From the NCBI GenBank assembly GCA_949775045.1, contig OX459100.1:4712136-4776135 (forward strand): a stretch of DNA of 64,000 nt. Reading direction: 5' to 3'. The notes below the pieces were generated by a model, which was given only the letters and a program-made list of their open reading frames with translations, ran no database searches and was not told the origin of the DNA. The stretch comes from Metridium senile (taxonomy: Eukaryota; Cnidaria; Anthozoa; Actiniaria; Metridiidae). Below are positions 53,516-63,214 of this stretch, piece by piece (within the stretch, counting starts at the first letter, position 1; each line of letters opens with the position of its first letter). Position numbers and translations under genes: made by a program.

Positions 53516-53776
53516 AATAATGTTATTAACAAACTCTCTAAATAAATTATTTATACAGTAAATAAAATAAATTAATAGATTAAAAAAATAGCCGCCCACA
53601 TGATGGGTTGTGTATATATATATATAAAAAAAACTAGAAAAATAAATAAAAATCTACTCGATTCTGTTAAAACTATTTACAATATCAATATAATCTATGT
53701 CATGGTTAAAATGTTTAAAAGTTGTTGTTCCTCTGTGTATCAAATGCTTCTTTATAATTCTTGTCCGGATGAAATT

Positions 53777-54294
53777 TCAAGCAACACACCTAACACACGA
53801 AACCAACATCGTATGTATTGCTAGTACTGTTACGTTGAGAGGCAACATTTCTCCAATTATTATAAGATTAACGACTGTGTAGTAGGATGTACTGACAACT
53901 AATGTACGTAGCTGATGAACAATTGATATTTTGTATATCATGTCATATGTTGTATAGCTATGCTTGTCTACACACACGACACCAACATCGTATTCGTGAC
54001 TGTTGCAGTCAGAGTCAACATTTCCCCATCCATTGTGAGTACAGCTGTGTAGTGAGGTCTCTGTGCCCTTACACTGCATGTTGTACAGCCAGACTTTACC
54101 CGACCCTCGTCCATGGTACCAATACCCTACAGCTTTGGTAAAGCCAAGTTGTCGACATGCAACCTTGGCGTCTGGCATATCGAGGTTCCAGCTAGCATGA
54201 CACACTGTTCCCCATTGGTTATTGTGGAGGACTCGTACAATACCAGCAACACCTGAACCTACTGTACCAGGTTCAAGTTGCATATCTTGGGCAT
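53777..54294 (-). CDS. SRCR-domain exon U68 with in-frame tail echo
   Basis: Acceptor TTGAAG|ATGCCC. It reads DAQDMQLEPGTVGSGVAG, WGTVC-HASWNLDMP, GYWYHGRG, WLYNMQC and NVDSDCNSHEYDVGVVC, with six cysteines. It then runs VDKHSYTTYDMIYKIS..., and an echo region continues in frame to a stop at 53777. The 3' half equals U59 and the 5' half is of the U10/U52 type, so it is mosaic. Confidence 0.78.
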
Positions 54295-54689
54295 CTTCAA
54301 AGAACAACACACAAAAGATATTGACGAACATATGTCTTAAAAAAGGTTTTTCTATTTTTCTCGTTCATTACGTCTACTCATTGTGGTTATCTCATAACAA
54401 CGATGTTTTTGCTGGTATGAGTAGCTAGCTAGCATTTATAGACCATCAGGGACACAAGATCGATGCATATCAGTTCTTATATACTTATTATAAACAACAT
54501 ACAAAAGTAAAATAAAAAATGCGGTTTGCATTTGAAATTAAGTAAGGCGCACTTATTGATAACTGTCACTGTGTCTACTACACACTGAAGGTTACACTGA
54601 TTGAATGAAAGATTTCATATACATTTCCCCGAGTAATGACATTACCGAAGCGTGCTAAACACCATAATTAGAAATCATAATGCTGCATA

Positions 54690-55024
54690 TTAATTTAAAG
54701 CCATTATGAGTCCAGAATCCTCAGTGTGACCGTTGCAACTAGAGAAAACCCTTCCCCATCCAGCGTGAGTACAGCTGTGTAGTGAGGTCTCTGTGCCCTT
54801 ACATCCCACGTTGTTCAGCCAGACTTTGCCCGACCCTCGTCCATAGTACAAAGTTCCTAAAGCTTTGGTAAAACCAAGTTGACGACATGCAACCTTGGCG
54901 TCGTTCATATACCAGCTATTATGGCACACTGTTCCCCAATGGTTATTGTAGTAGACGCGTACAATACCAGCAACAGCTAAACCCGTTGTACCAGGTTTAA
55001 GTTGTATGTTATCTTGAGGTGGTC
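54690..55024 (-). CDS. SRCR-domain exon U69 (class T), five cysteines
   Basis: Acceptor TTTTACAG|GACC. It reads GPPQDNIQLKPGTTGLAVAG, WGTVC-HNSWYMN, LGTLYYGRG, WLNNVGC and RVFSSCNGHTEDSGLIMALN, stop at 54690. C6 is missing, as in U62. Two independent members with the same ending suggest it was already lost in their common source. Confidence 0.72.
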
Positions 55025-55463
55025 CTGTAAAACGCTAAACATTGCAAGGAATAATTATGGAGAAATTTCCCGCAAGGGGAGGAAATACATAAACAGAAGT
55101 ATCTGAAAAGTAAAACTTATTAGACTTTCTTATAAAAATAACAGTGTTTTACATGGATTTGTGCCAATGAGAAACATCGTATTTGACCACATGTAAAAAA
55201 CACGATGATTTTACGATGATGAATTTTTTTATCAGTTTATTATTTTTAATCGAATTTGAGCACCGAAAATAAATTCCATATGTCCGTGTTGATATAGTAA
55301 ATATGGTGAAAATTCTACGTTGACACTCGATATTTGCTATAATTTCGGTAAGCTATTATTTTCTGTTAAAAATGTCGCGTTGTACATTTAGTTCTTTGGT
55401 ACTTGCTTTAAAAAAAAAGGAAATGCAAATTTGTATGAAAATGCAACACTGATATGTTTACAG
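55025..55463. other. Spacer between U69 and U70
   Basis: The left half matches the flanks of U62, including an empty site for the pogo-like MITE. The right half is the usual class T upstream intron. No gene is seen. Confidence 0.5.
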
Positions 55464-55797
55464 GTCCACGTCAAGATAACATACAACTTGAGCCTGGTAC
55501 AACGGGTTTAGCTGTTGCTGGTATTGTACGAGTCTACCACAATAACCAATGGGGAACAGTATGTGATGGTGGCTGGTATATGCACGACGCCAAGGTTGCA
55601 TGTCGACAACTTGGTTTCACCAAAGCTATAGGACCTGCGCACAATAGACGAAGTTCGGGTAAAGTCTGGCTGTAAAACATGCAGTGTAAGGGCACAGAGA
55701 CCTCACTACACAGCTGTTCTCACAATGGATGGGGAAAGCTTGCCTCTTACTGCAACAGTCACACAGATGATGTTGGTGTCATATTGGAATGTATTTG
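55464..55797 (+). pseudogene. SRCR exon U70 (class T) with premature stop
   Basis: Acceptor TTTACAG|GTCC. GPRQDNIQLEPGTTGLAVAG, WGTVC-DGGWYMH and IGPAHNRRSSGKVWL, then TAC to TAA at 55673. The remainder is open (NMQC, LHSC, KLASYCNSHTDDVGVILECI) to 55797. One substitution from an open frame, so a recent loss is likely. Confidence 0.78.
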
Positions 55798-56334
55798 AAA
55801 GAGATCCATCAAGAACGATAATTCATTGGTATGCACTATAATGCTACAACGATTATTCTAGTTACATCAATGAAAAGAAAATGAAAAAAAGGAAATAGCG
55901 GTCATGATGATTTGCGTCAATGATTCAATTGTCAGACAGAAGCAGGTTTTACTGATAATCAAGGTGTTAGTCCTTGTGTAGCACAGTATTTGCAGTATGC
56001 AACAAGGTTTTGCCACTTACATCTTTTCAGTTCTATCATCAATTTGGTTTTGTAGTGACATTTCTGTCTACTCATGTCCATGTTTATATTGTGCCCCTTT
56101 CACACAACGTGTATGAAATTTTCAAGCAGCTGCACTCGATCCTTTTTTCCTGATATTCTAGAAAAACTTACTCACCACCGCAGCCGTGTTTACCCTTGTT
56201 ACGCAACGCTTCTTCAACGTTGCGTGACTATATGCTAACGTATGATTGCATAGTTGTCTTAACAACGACTCCATATACTTTTTGAAACATTAAGATATGC
56301 TTGCAAAAATGTATAATAATTCAATATGGCAAAG
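55798..56334. other. Spacer U70-U71
   Basis: Counterpart of 43.2-43.42 kb without the SINE, and of part of 26.5-26.79 kb. No gene is seen. Confidence 0.45.
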
Positions 56335-56655
56335 ATATACAACTTGAACCTGGTACAGCGGGTTCAGGTGTTGCTGGTATTGTACGCGTCCTTCACAATA
56401 AACAATGGGGAACAGTGTGTCAAGATTACTTCGATATAAACGCCGCCAAAGTTGCATGTCGTCAACTTCGTTTTACCAAATCTGTAGGATATTGGTACTT
56501 TGGACGAGGGTCGGGTTAAGTCTGGCTGTACAACATAAAGTGTAAGGGCACAGAGACCTCACTACACAGCTGCACTCACAATAGATGGGGAAAGGTTCAC
56601 TCTAATTGCAATGGTCACACATTGGATGTTGGTGTTGTGTGTTCTGGTTACAAAG
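56335..56655 (+). pseudogene. SRCR exon U71 with premature stop
   Basis: KDIQLEPGTAGSGVAG, WGTVC-QDYFDIN, CRQLRF, GYWYFGRGSG, then AAA to TAA at 56517. It continues VWLYNIKC, HSCTHNRWGKVHSNCNGHTLDVGVVC to a normal donor. The donor and acceptor (GCAAAG|ATATAC) are intact, so the stop is the main lesion. Confidence 0.78.
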
Positions 56656-56731
56656 GTAATTCAATCTTCAACAATTTATATAAAAATCCATTTATCAAGG
56701 TTACTATTAACGTTTATGATTGAGTGTATAG

Positions 56732-56768
56732 ATCCACCTCAAGATAAAATACAACTTGAACGAGTCCT
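56732..56768 (+). pseudogene. SRCR entry fragment U72
   Basis: TGTATAG|ATCC, then DPPQDKIQLE joined to the text for RVL (cgagtcct). Everything after it is deleted. It sits after the usual 77-bp intron behind U71. Confidence 0.65.
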
Positions 56769-56840
56769 GTACAATTAAAATTTAAAATTGTTTGTCTTAA
56801 ATCGCTATCGCTGGTATATTATCATTTCAATATGCCCAAG

Positions 56841-57102
56841 ATATACAATTTGAACCTGGTACAGTAAGTTCAGGTGTTTCTGGTATTGTAAGAGTCCATC
56901 ACAATAACCAATGGGGAACAGCGTGTCATAGTGGCTTCGATATGAAGGACGCCAAGGTTGCATGTCGACAACTTGGATTTACCATGGGATGTAAAGTTAC
57001 TGAGATCTCATTACACAGTTGTCTCACAATGGATGAGGAAGTGTTAACTCCGGATGCAACGGTCACAAAGCCGATGTTGGTGTTGTATGTTATGGTTACA
57101 AA
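56841..57102 (+). pseudogene. SRCR exon U73, internally deleted
   Basis: CCCAAG|ATATAC entry, DIQFEPGTVSSGVSG, WGTAC-HSGFDMK and VACRQLGFTMGC. The GYW to WL segment is gone. One base is lost in the SCSHN segment, shifting frame, and NGWG has become DEE in that frame. The donor AAAG|GTAATT is intact. Confidence 0.75.
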
Positions 57103-57450
57103 GGTAATTTATGAAAGCTTTTTACAATAAGGGAAATGTCTGTATTAAACTGCATTTGCATTCAACTTTTAAACAAGCAAAATTCAATACTTACCGTTTG
57201 GTCCTTTTTGCAATTGTTGCATGATATCTTACAAAGACTAACATTGGAATATCGTCGCATTATTTTAACTATGATTCATGTAGGAAATATGGTAACAATT
57301 CTAGATTGACACTGCATATTTGCTATAATGTGGGAAAGCTAGTATTTTCTGCCAAATATATGTCGAGTAATATATTCAATTCTTTGGTACTTGATTTTAG
57401 AAAAACGCAAATCACAATTTTGTTTAAATGAAACACTTATATGTTTGCAG

Positions 57451-57875
57451 GTCCACGTGCACCTCAAGATAACATACAACTTGAACCTGGTACAACGGGT
57501 TTAGCTGTCGCTGGTATTGTACGAGTCTCCCACAATAACCAATGGGGAACGGTGTGCCATGCTAATTACTGGTATATGAACGGCGCCAAAGTTGCATGTC
57601 GACAACTGGGTTTTAGCAAAACATTTGGGCCTATGTGGTATAGACGAGGGTCGGGTAAAATCTGGATGGACGGTGTGAGATGTAAGGGCACAGAGAACTC
57701 ACTACACAGCTGTACTCACAATGGATGGGGAAATGTTTACTCGAGTTGCAACGGACACACAAGGGATACTGGTGTTATGATATGTACAGTTGTGTCATGC
57801 AATATATGTTGCTTTATACTGTTGCTCTCAATTAATGATGAAGTGTTCATATTAAATGCAACGGTCACAAAATGA
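57451..57875 (+). CDS. SRCR-domain exon U74 (class T) with run-on C-terminus
   Basis: Acceptor TTTGCAG|GTCC. Entry GPRAPQDNIQL has two extra residues. WGTVC-HANYWYMNGAK, FGPMWYRRGSGK, IWMDGVRC, TENSLHSC and NVYSSCNGHTRDTGVMIC give six cysteines. It runs on TVVSCNICCFILLLSI to a stop at 57873, as in U17. Both the exon and its 3' spacer are duplicates of U17, but the 5' half differs. Confidence 0.75.
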
Positions 57876-58200
57876 TGCAGGTGTTCTTCGAAAAGCTGAA
57901 ATCTATTTTGCCGTTGCTTTGCATGTACCACACTCTTGATTGTCAGGTTTAGCTATAAAAGAAAATACCAGAGATGTTTTGGTGCTCATATGTGTTGGTG
58001 TCGTTTATCGATAAAATGCACTTCAAGAAATAATGTTTTTTTAATCATTTGTTAACTGATTGAAATGACTAAATCCAAATCTTGTCCACACGGAGCATTT
58101 TCTTTTTTTTAGCGTAATATTTTCATTTTTTTACAACTATTTTTTTTATAGACAAATAGTGTTTGTTAAGAAGACTAGTTATTGTGTTTACATGTCCAAG
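57876..58200. other. Spacer U74-U75
   Basis: Counterpart of 14.97-15.19 kb between U17 and U18, with about 100 bp extra before U75. No gene is seen. Confidence 0.55.
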
Positions 58201-58515
58201 ATATACAACTTGAACCTGGTACAATACGGGCAGGTGTTGCTGGTATTGTACGAGTCCTTCACAATGACGAATGGGGAACAGTGTGTCATAGTAGCTTCGA
58301 TATGCCAGACGCCAAGGTTGCATGTCGACAACTTGGTTTTACCAAACCTTTAGGATATTGGTACTATGGACGAGGGACGGGTAAAGTCTGGCTGTACAAC
58401 ATGCAGTGTAAGGGCACAGAGACCTCACTACATAGCTGTAAGAGCGGGGGATGGGGTGATGGTGACTGGTGCAGTCACGGAAATGATGTTGGTGTCGTGT
58501 GTTCTGGTTACAAAG
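58201..58515 (+). CDS. SRCR-domain exon U75, KSGGWGDG type
   Basis: Acceptor TCCAAG|ATATAC (second site). It reads DIQLEPGTIRAGVAG, WGTVC-HSSFDMP, PLGYWYYGRGTGK, WLYNMQC, HSCKSGGWGDGDWC and VVCSGYKG, donor AAAG|GTATTA. It has six cysteines and 315 bp. It is the counterpart of U18 in the U17-U18 / U74-U75 duplication. Confidence 0.85.
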
Positions 58516-59295
58516 GTATTAAATACACACCCAGTTCTCGATCACTCATCAAAGTTATCAAAGCATTTGTTGTTGCCGCACTATGTGTCTGCCAAAACAA
58601 TAAATAATTGGAGTGTTGTTACATTTTACTGCAACAAATTAAAGCTGGGCTGGCCAAAAAAGAGGCCCGCGACGGCCCGAATCAGCCCGAACCGGCCCGA
58701 TAGCCCTATGGGCTTTATTTGCTCTTTCGCTCTCTCTCTCTGTCTCTTATTCATTTTGGCCCGTTCGCGCTCGGCGTACGTAGGTTGTTTATATCTAAGC
58801 TGAAATACAGCACACTTTTCCAATTGGTTATTGTAGAATTTAGAAAGATAACGAATAAACTTTTTGGGATAGCAGTCTCACTCGAAGGCCCCCGAGCAGT
58901 AACACCAATGACAGTCCTAAACACCTAAATGCATGACCTGACATTTGACAAGGTTGTACAAGAATCGAAGAACGAATGCTTCCGCCAGGATCCTACAGGG
59001 AATTTGTATCAACAACATGCCTCGTAAGAACTACCATTCGTCTCAATTTCCGTCTACATCATCAAGGCCTTACCACTCAGGCGCTAAGGACACAACTTAC
59101 TCAAGACACCAGCATCATGCGTTCATGTAGGAAATATGGTAAAAATTCTAGATTGACACTGCATATTTGCTATAATGTTAGAAAGCTATTATTTTCTGCC
59201 AACTATATCGAGTAATATATTTAATTCTTTGTTACTTGATTTTAGAAAAACGCAAATCACAATTTTGTTTAAATGAAACACTTATATGTTTGCAG
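58516..59295. other. Spacer with inverted R1 copy
   Basis: A purine/pyrimidine-rich stretch at 58640-58760 (repeated GGCCCGA, then CTCTCTCTCT) looks like a repeat fragment. An R1 copy in reverse follows, then the class T upstream intron. No gene is seen. Confidence 0.5.
58820..59105 (-). repeat. Dispersed repeat R1, copy 5 (inverted)
   Basis: Reverse complement of 20088-20340: CCGCCAGGATCCTACAGGGA and TTTTGGGATAGCAGTCTCACTC are recognisable. It is the only copy in this orientation. Confidence 0.65.
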
Positions 59296-59657
59296 ATAAC
59301 ATACAACTTGAACCAGGTTCAACGGACTTAGGGGTTGCTGGTATTGTACGGGTCTACCACAATAACCAATGGGGAACAGTATGTCAAGGTGGCTGGGATA
59401 TGCCCGACGCCAAGGTTGTATGTCGACAACTTGGTTTCACCAAAGCTATAGGACCTGCGTACAATAGACGAGGGTCTGGTAAAGTCTGGCTGAACGGCAT
59501 GGGATGTAAGGACACAGAGATCTCACTACACAGCTGTACTCACAATGGATGGGGAGGTCATGGCTCTGCAGGCTGCGACAGTCACAAATACGATGTTGGT
59601 GTCGTGTGTTCTGTCAAGTATATAAATGCCACTTATATACTAAATAAGCTTTATTAG
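59296..59657 (+). CDS. SRCR-domain exon U76, CSVKYIN terminal type
   Basis: Acceptor TTTGCAG|ATAACA. A shortened entry DNIQLEPGSTDLGVAG, WGTVC-QGGWDMP, IGPAYNRRGSGK, WLNGMGCKDTE and [19 protein letters not shown] give six cysteines, with two extra residues before C5. It ends SVKYINATYILNKLY, TAG at 59655. It combines a class T body with the terminal tail of the U23 type. Confidence 0.78.
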
Positions 59658-59832
59658 TCCCGTGACATGATAACGGCATATATACAATTTATTTATTAAT
59701 GCGTGTTTTCACGCCAAAATGCCTTAGCTCGTCCAACCCTTATCTTGGCAATCTGTCTCAACGTTATCTTTGATTTCATGACTTAGGTCAATCATAAATT
59801 TTTTCATTATGACTAAACGGCACCGTTGAATA

Positions 59833-59989
59833 GTCCTTTTCACAATTCCGTTCAGTGACCACGAATAATAGTTCCAAGTCGAGGTTTGCGTTGATGCGCA
59901 TAGCAAAACTATAATTTATAATGCGCAACAACGCGAACCTCAACTTGGAACTGTCATTCGTGGTTACTGAACGGAACTGGGAAAAAGAC
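59833..59989. mobile_element. 157-bp hairpin element
   Basis: Arms of about 70 bp: GTCCTTTTCACAATTCCGTT...GATGCGCAT on the left and ATGCGCAAC...AACGGAACTGGGAAAAAGAC on the right, with a short central loop. It has the size and form of a foldback MITE. It is absent from the paralogous spacers at 18.9 and 27.6 kb. The target duplication is unclear. Confidence 0.75.
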
Positions 59990-60139
59990 CATTGCTTATC
60001 TTGGTTTTAACAAAGCCTTTTGGAGGCACGTGTAGGATGGACGACAGCAAGGCAAAGGTACCGGTTGCCTAAACAATATATAAGAATTGAAAATTCACTT
60101 TGTTAATTGAAAATTACGTAATGTTGTTTCTTTTCTTAG

Positions 60140-60466
60140 GATGCGGCGAAAATATACAACTTGAACCTGGTACAGTAGGTTCAGGTGTTCTTGGTATTAT
60201 ACGTGTCCTTTACAAGAACCAATGGGGAACAGTGTGTGATGATGGCTTTGATATGAAGGACGCCAAGGTTGCATGTCGACAACTTGGTTTTAGCAAAGCT
60301 GTAGGATATTGGTACTATGGACGAGGGTCGGGTAAGTCTGGTTTGAAGAAATGGCTTGTAGTGGATCGGAGTCTTCACTACACGACTGTTCTCACCCTGA
60401 ATGGGGAAAAATGGACTCTGGCTGTAAAAGTCATAATGAAGACGTTGGTGTCGTCTGTTCTGGTAT
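60140..60466 (+). pseudogene. SRCR exon U77 with a one-base deletion
   Basis: Acceptor TTCTTAG|GATGCGG. GCGENIQLEPGTVGSGVLG, WGTVC-DDGFDMK and GYWYYGRGSG, then GGGTAAAGTC has lost an A, shifting frame. The old frame continues [37 protein letters not shown] as in U57. The deletion makes a consensus donor (CGG|GTAAGT), so a shortened exon could be spliced there. Confidence 0.75.
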
Positions 60467-60541
60467 TTTTTTTTTTAATCCCATCATGAATAATTAAGTT
60501 ATTGTTTCTTATATTAAAGGTGTTTATTGTTTAATTAACAG

Positions 60542-60564
60542 GTCAACCTCAAAATCACATACAA
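60542..60564 (+). pseudogene. SRCR entry scrap U78a
   Basis: AACAG|GTCAACCTCAAAATCACATA is a class T entry. It breaks off after about 22 bp, where minus-strand SRCR text begins. Confidence 0.6.
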
Positions 60565-60722
60565 TATCCGATAGCTTTGATAAAACCAAGTTGTCGACAT
60601 GCGACTGTGGCTTCGTTTATATCGAAGTAGCGTTCACACACTGTTCCCCATTCTTTATTGTGGACAACTCATACAATACCAGCAGCAATAAAACCTACTG
60701 TATCAGTATCAAGTTGTACATC
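60565..60722 (-). pseudogene. SRCR exon U78b, 3' truncated, inverted against U78a
   Basis: Read on the minus strand: DVQLDTDTVGFIAAGIV, WGTVC-ERYFDIN, ATVACRQLGF and IKAIGY, then the break. It is most like U63 in its entry and 3' flank. Nothing after C2 remains. Confidence 0.7.
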
Positions 60723-60794
60723 TAACTTTGAAAGATAGCGTTCGATTCAAATTCAGTGTTTTTGTGTAATTAATATTTGTCTATTGATTTACAG

Positions 60795-61207
60795 GTCCAC
60801 ATCAAGATAACATACAACTTGAACCTCGTACAACGTGTTTAGCTGTTGCTGGCATTGTACGAGTCTATCACAATAACCAATGGGGAACAGTATGTCATGT
60901 TAACTATAATTTTGACATGAACGACGCCAAGGTTACATGTCGACAACTTGGTTTTGCCAAAATGTTAGGACCTATGTACTGGGGACGAGGGTCGGGTAAA
61001 GTCTGGATGTACAACATCGGATGTCATGGCACAGAGACCTCACTACACAGCTGTACTCACAATGGATTGGGAAGTGTTCACTCTAGTTGCAACGGTCACA
61101 CAAGGGATGCTGGTGTTATGTTAGGTGCAGTTATGCAATGCAACATGTTTCATTATTTATGCATTTTTAAAACAATTTTTACAATTTTTTGTATAGAACG
61201 TATATAA
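60795..61207 (+). CDS. SRCR-domain exon U79 (class T)
   Basis: Acceptor TTTACAG|GTCC. It reads GPHQDNIQLEPRTTCLAVAG (extra Cys), WGTVC-HVNYNFDMN, VTCRQLGF, LGPMYWGRG, WMYNIGCHG and GSVHSSCNGHTRDAGVML, then GAVMQCNMFHYLCIF to a stop at 61205. VVC is replaced by VML; the nearest later cysteine is in MQC. Confidence 0.7.
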
Positions 61208-61319
61208 ACAAACCGGATTAAATGTACTTGTTACATACAATAACCATAAGGGCTAACTAAGTATATAGCGTGCAGATTCAATGTTACTGTGTTATTAATC
61301 GTGTTTATTGTTTTAAAAG

Positions 61320-61701
61320 TCTATCTCAAGATAACATACAACTTGAACCTGGTACAACGGGTTTAGCTGTTTCTGGTATTGTACGAGTCTACCACAATAA
61401 CCAATGGGGAACAATGTGTCATTATAGTGGCTGGGGTATGCTAGACGCCAAGGTTGCCTGTCGACAACTAGGTTTTTCTGAAACGTTAGGACCTATGTAC
61501 TATGGACGAGGGTCGGGCAAAGTCTGGCTGTACAACATGAGATGTAAGGGCACAGAGACCTCACTACACAGCTGTACTCACAATGGATGGGGAAGTGTTT
61601 ACTCTAGTTGCAACGTTCACACATGGGATGCTGGTGTTATGGTATGTGATATTTTGGCATGTAACATATTTTACTATACTGTTGTCCTCAATTATTGGTG
61701 A
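61320..61701 (+). CDS. SRCR-domain exon U80 (class T) with run-on and echo
   Basis: LSQDNIQLEPGTTGLAVSG, WGTMC-HYSGWGML, SETLGPMYYGRG, WLYNMRC and SVYSSCNVHTWDAGVMVC give six cysteines. It runs on DILACNIFYYTVVLNYW to TGA at 61699, with the echo continuing out of frame to about 61760. The acceptor has lost a base (AAAAG|TCTATCTC), so it would enter in phase 2. Confidence 0.68.
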
Positions 61702-62794
61702 AATGTTTACTTTAATTGCACCGGTCACAAAAGGATGACAGTGTTCTTCAAACAGGTTACATGTATTTCATTGATGCTCTATATATATCATGAATATAGA
61801 CTGCGTGGCAGGAATATGAGCCTCCACATAGCAGTCTGTAAGCTCTCTACATTTCATTTGATCTACATTTTAAAAGACGTTAACTTTGTTCTCAGTTTCT
61901 GTTATCCCTGCTTAAGGCGAGACTATTCTTATTAGTTTACTATACTTCACAAATAATTCTCCAATAACATCTTCATATTTAGTCACGTGGCGATCCAATA
62001 TTTTGCAATATTTTACAGCCACAGTTATTGGACTGCAACATGTTAATTGTTTACTCGAGATATTTTGAAAAAAATTATTTGTTCGGTATAATAAAACACA
62101 TATCGGATTCATCCTCGACCTCCGGTAATATTGTATATATAATAATAAATATTCTGCCATCATGCGCTCGGATGAATCCAATAAATTTATAATGTACAGC
62201 ATATTTACTTTCGTGACGTAGTACAGAGTTAGATCGTTAAAGTTAGCGTTTGTTGTTTAATTAGCTCATCTTTGAACAAGATTAAACATATTCGGTCGAC
62301 GTCAAAGAATAAATTGTTTCCATCAATACTCACAACTAGAGTTTGCTAGAAGATTTGTTTTATTCTCATTGCAATTTAATAACTTACTGAGCTCAGTAAT
62401 AAAAACTTTTAATATTTTGTCGTGTTTGTGAATATTAAATCATAACAGTGAATACAATAACCCAAAATATCTTGAAAACTGCTGTATAATGATATATTTT
62501 TACATTAATCTATCCCATCAAGTTTGGATTGACCATACCACGTCCATAGTATCAATATTATATTACAGCTTAATCGGGAGTCTGCTCAACGAGCGGCTCT
62601 AGTGTAGTCTTTTGTAAGGAGGCACAGATATGAAACGATAAGGACACTCGGATAAAGGCGTTCATGTCTAAGCGGGCAAAACAATGGCGTTGTACAACTG
62701 TGTAAAAAAGGAAAGTTCAAGCAACACACCTAAACACACGAAACCAACATCATATGTATTACTGTAACGATGAGAGGCAACATTTTCCCAGTTA
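61702..62794. other. Spacer without a gene
   Basis: The first part matches 39.58-39.78 kb behind U54. The remainder is AT-rich and unrecognised until a minus-strand tail echo at about 62720-62800. Confidence 0.5.
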
Positions 62795-63214
62795 TTATAA
62801 GATTAACGACTGTGCAGCGGAATGTACTGACAACTGATGTACGCAGCTGATGAAGTTCAATGTTTTGTATAACATATCATATGTTGTATAACTATGCTTA
62901 TCTACACACACGACACCAACATCGTATTTGTGACTGTTGCAGCCAGAGTCAACATTTCCCCATCCATTGTGAGTACAGCTGTGTAGTGAGGTCTCTGAGC
63001 CCTTACACTGCATGACGTTCAGCCAGACTTTACCGGACCCTCGTCCATACCACCAATATCCCACAGCTTTGGTAAATCCAAGTTGTCGACATGCAACCTT
63101 GGCGTCTTTCATATCGAAGTTAACATGACACACTGTTCCCCCATTGGTTATTGTTGAGGACTCGTACAATACCAGCAACACCTGAACCTACTGTACCAAG
63201 TTCAAGTTGTATAT
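62795..63214 (-). pseudogene. SRCR exon U81, frameshifted
   Basis: Acceptor GCCGAAG|ATATAC. DIQLELGTVGSGVAG, then an extra G in CAATGGGGGAACA shifts frame just before GTVC. After it the frame is open: HVNFDMK, GYWWYGRG, WLNVMQC, GSE and [17 protein letters not shown], then the VDKHSYTTYDMLYKTL run-on to 62795. One base from intact. Confidence 0.78.
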
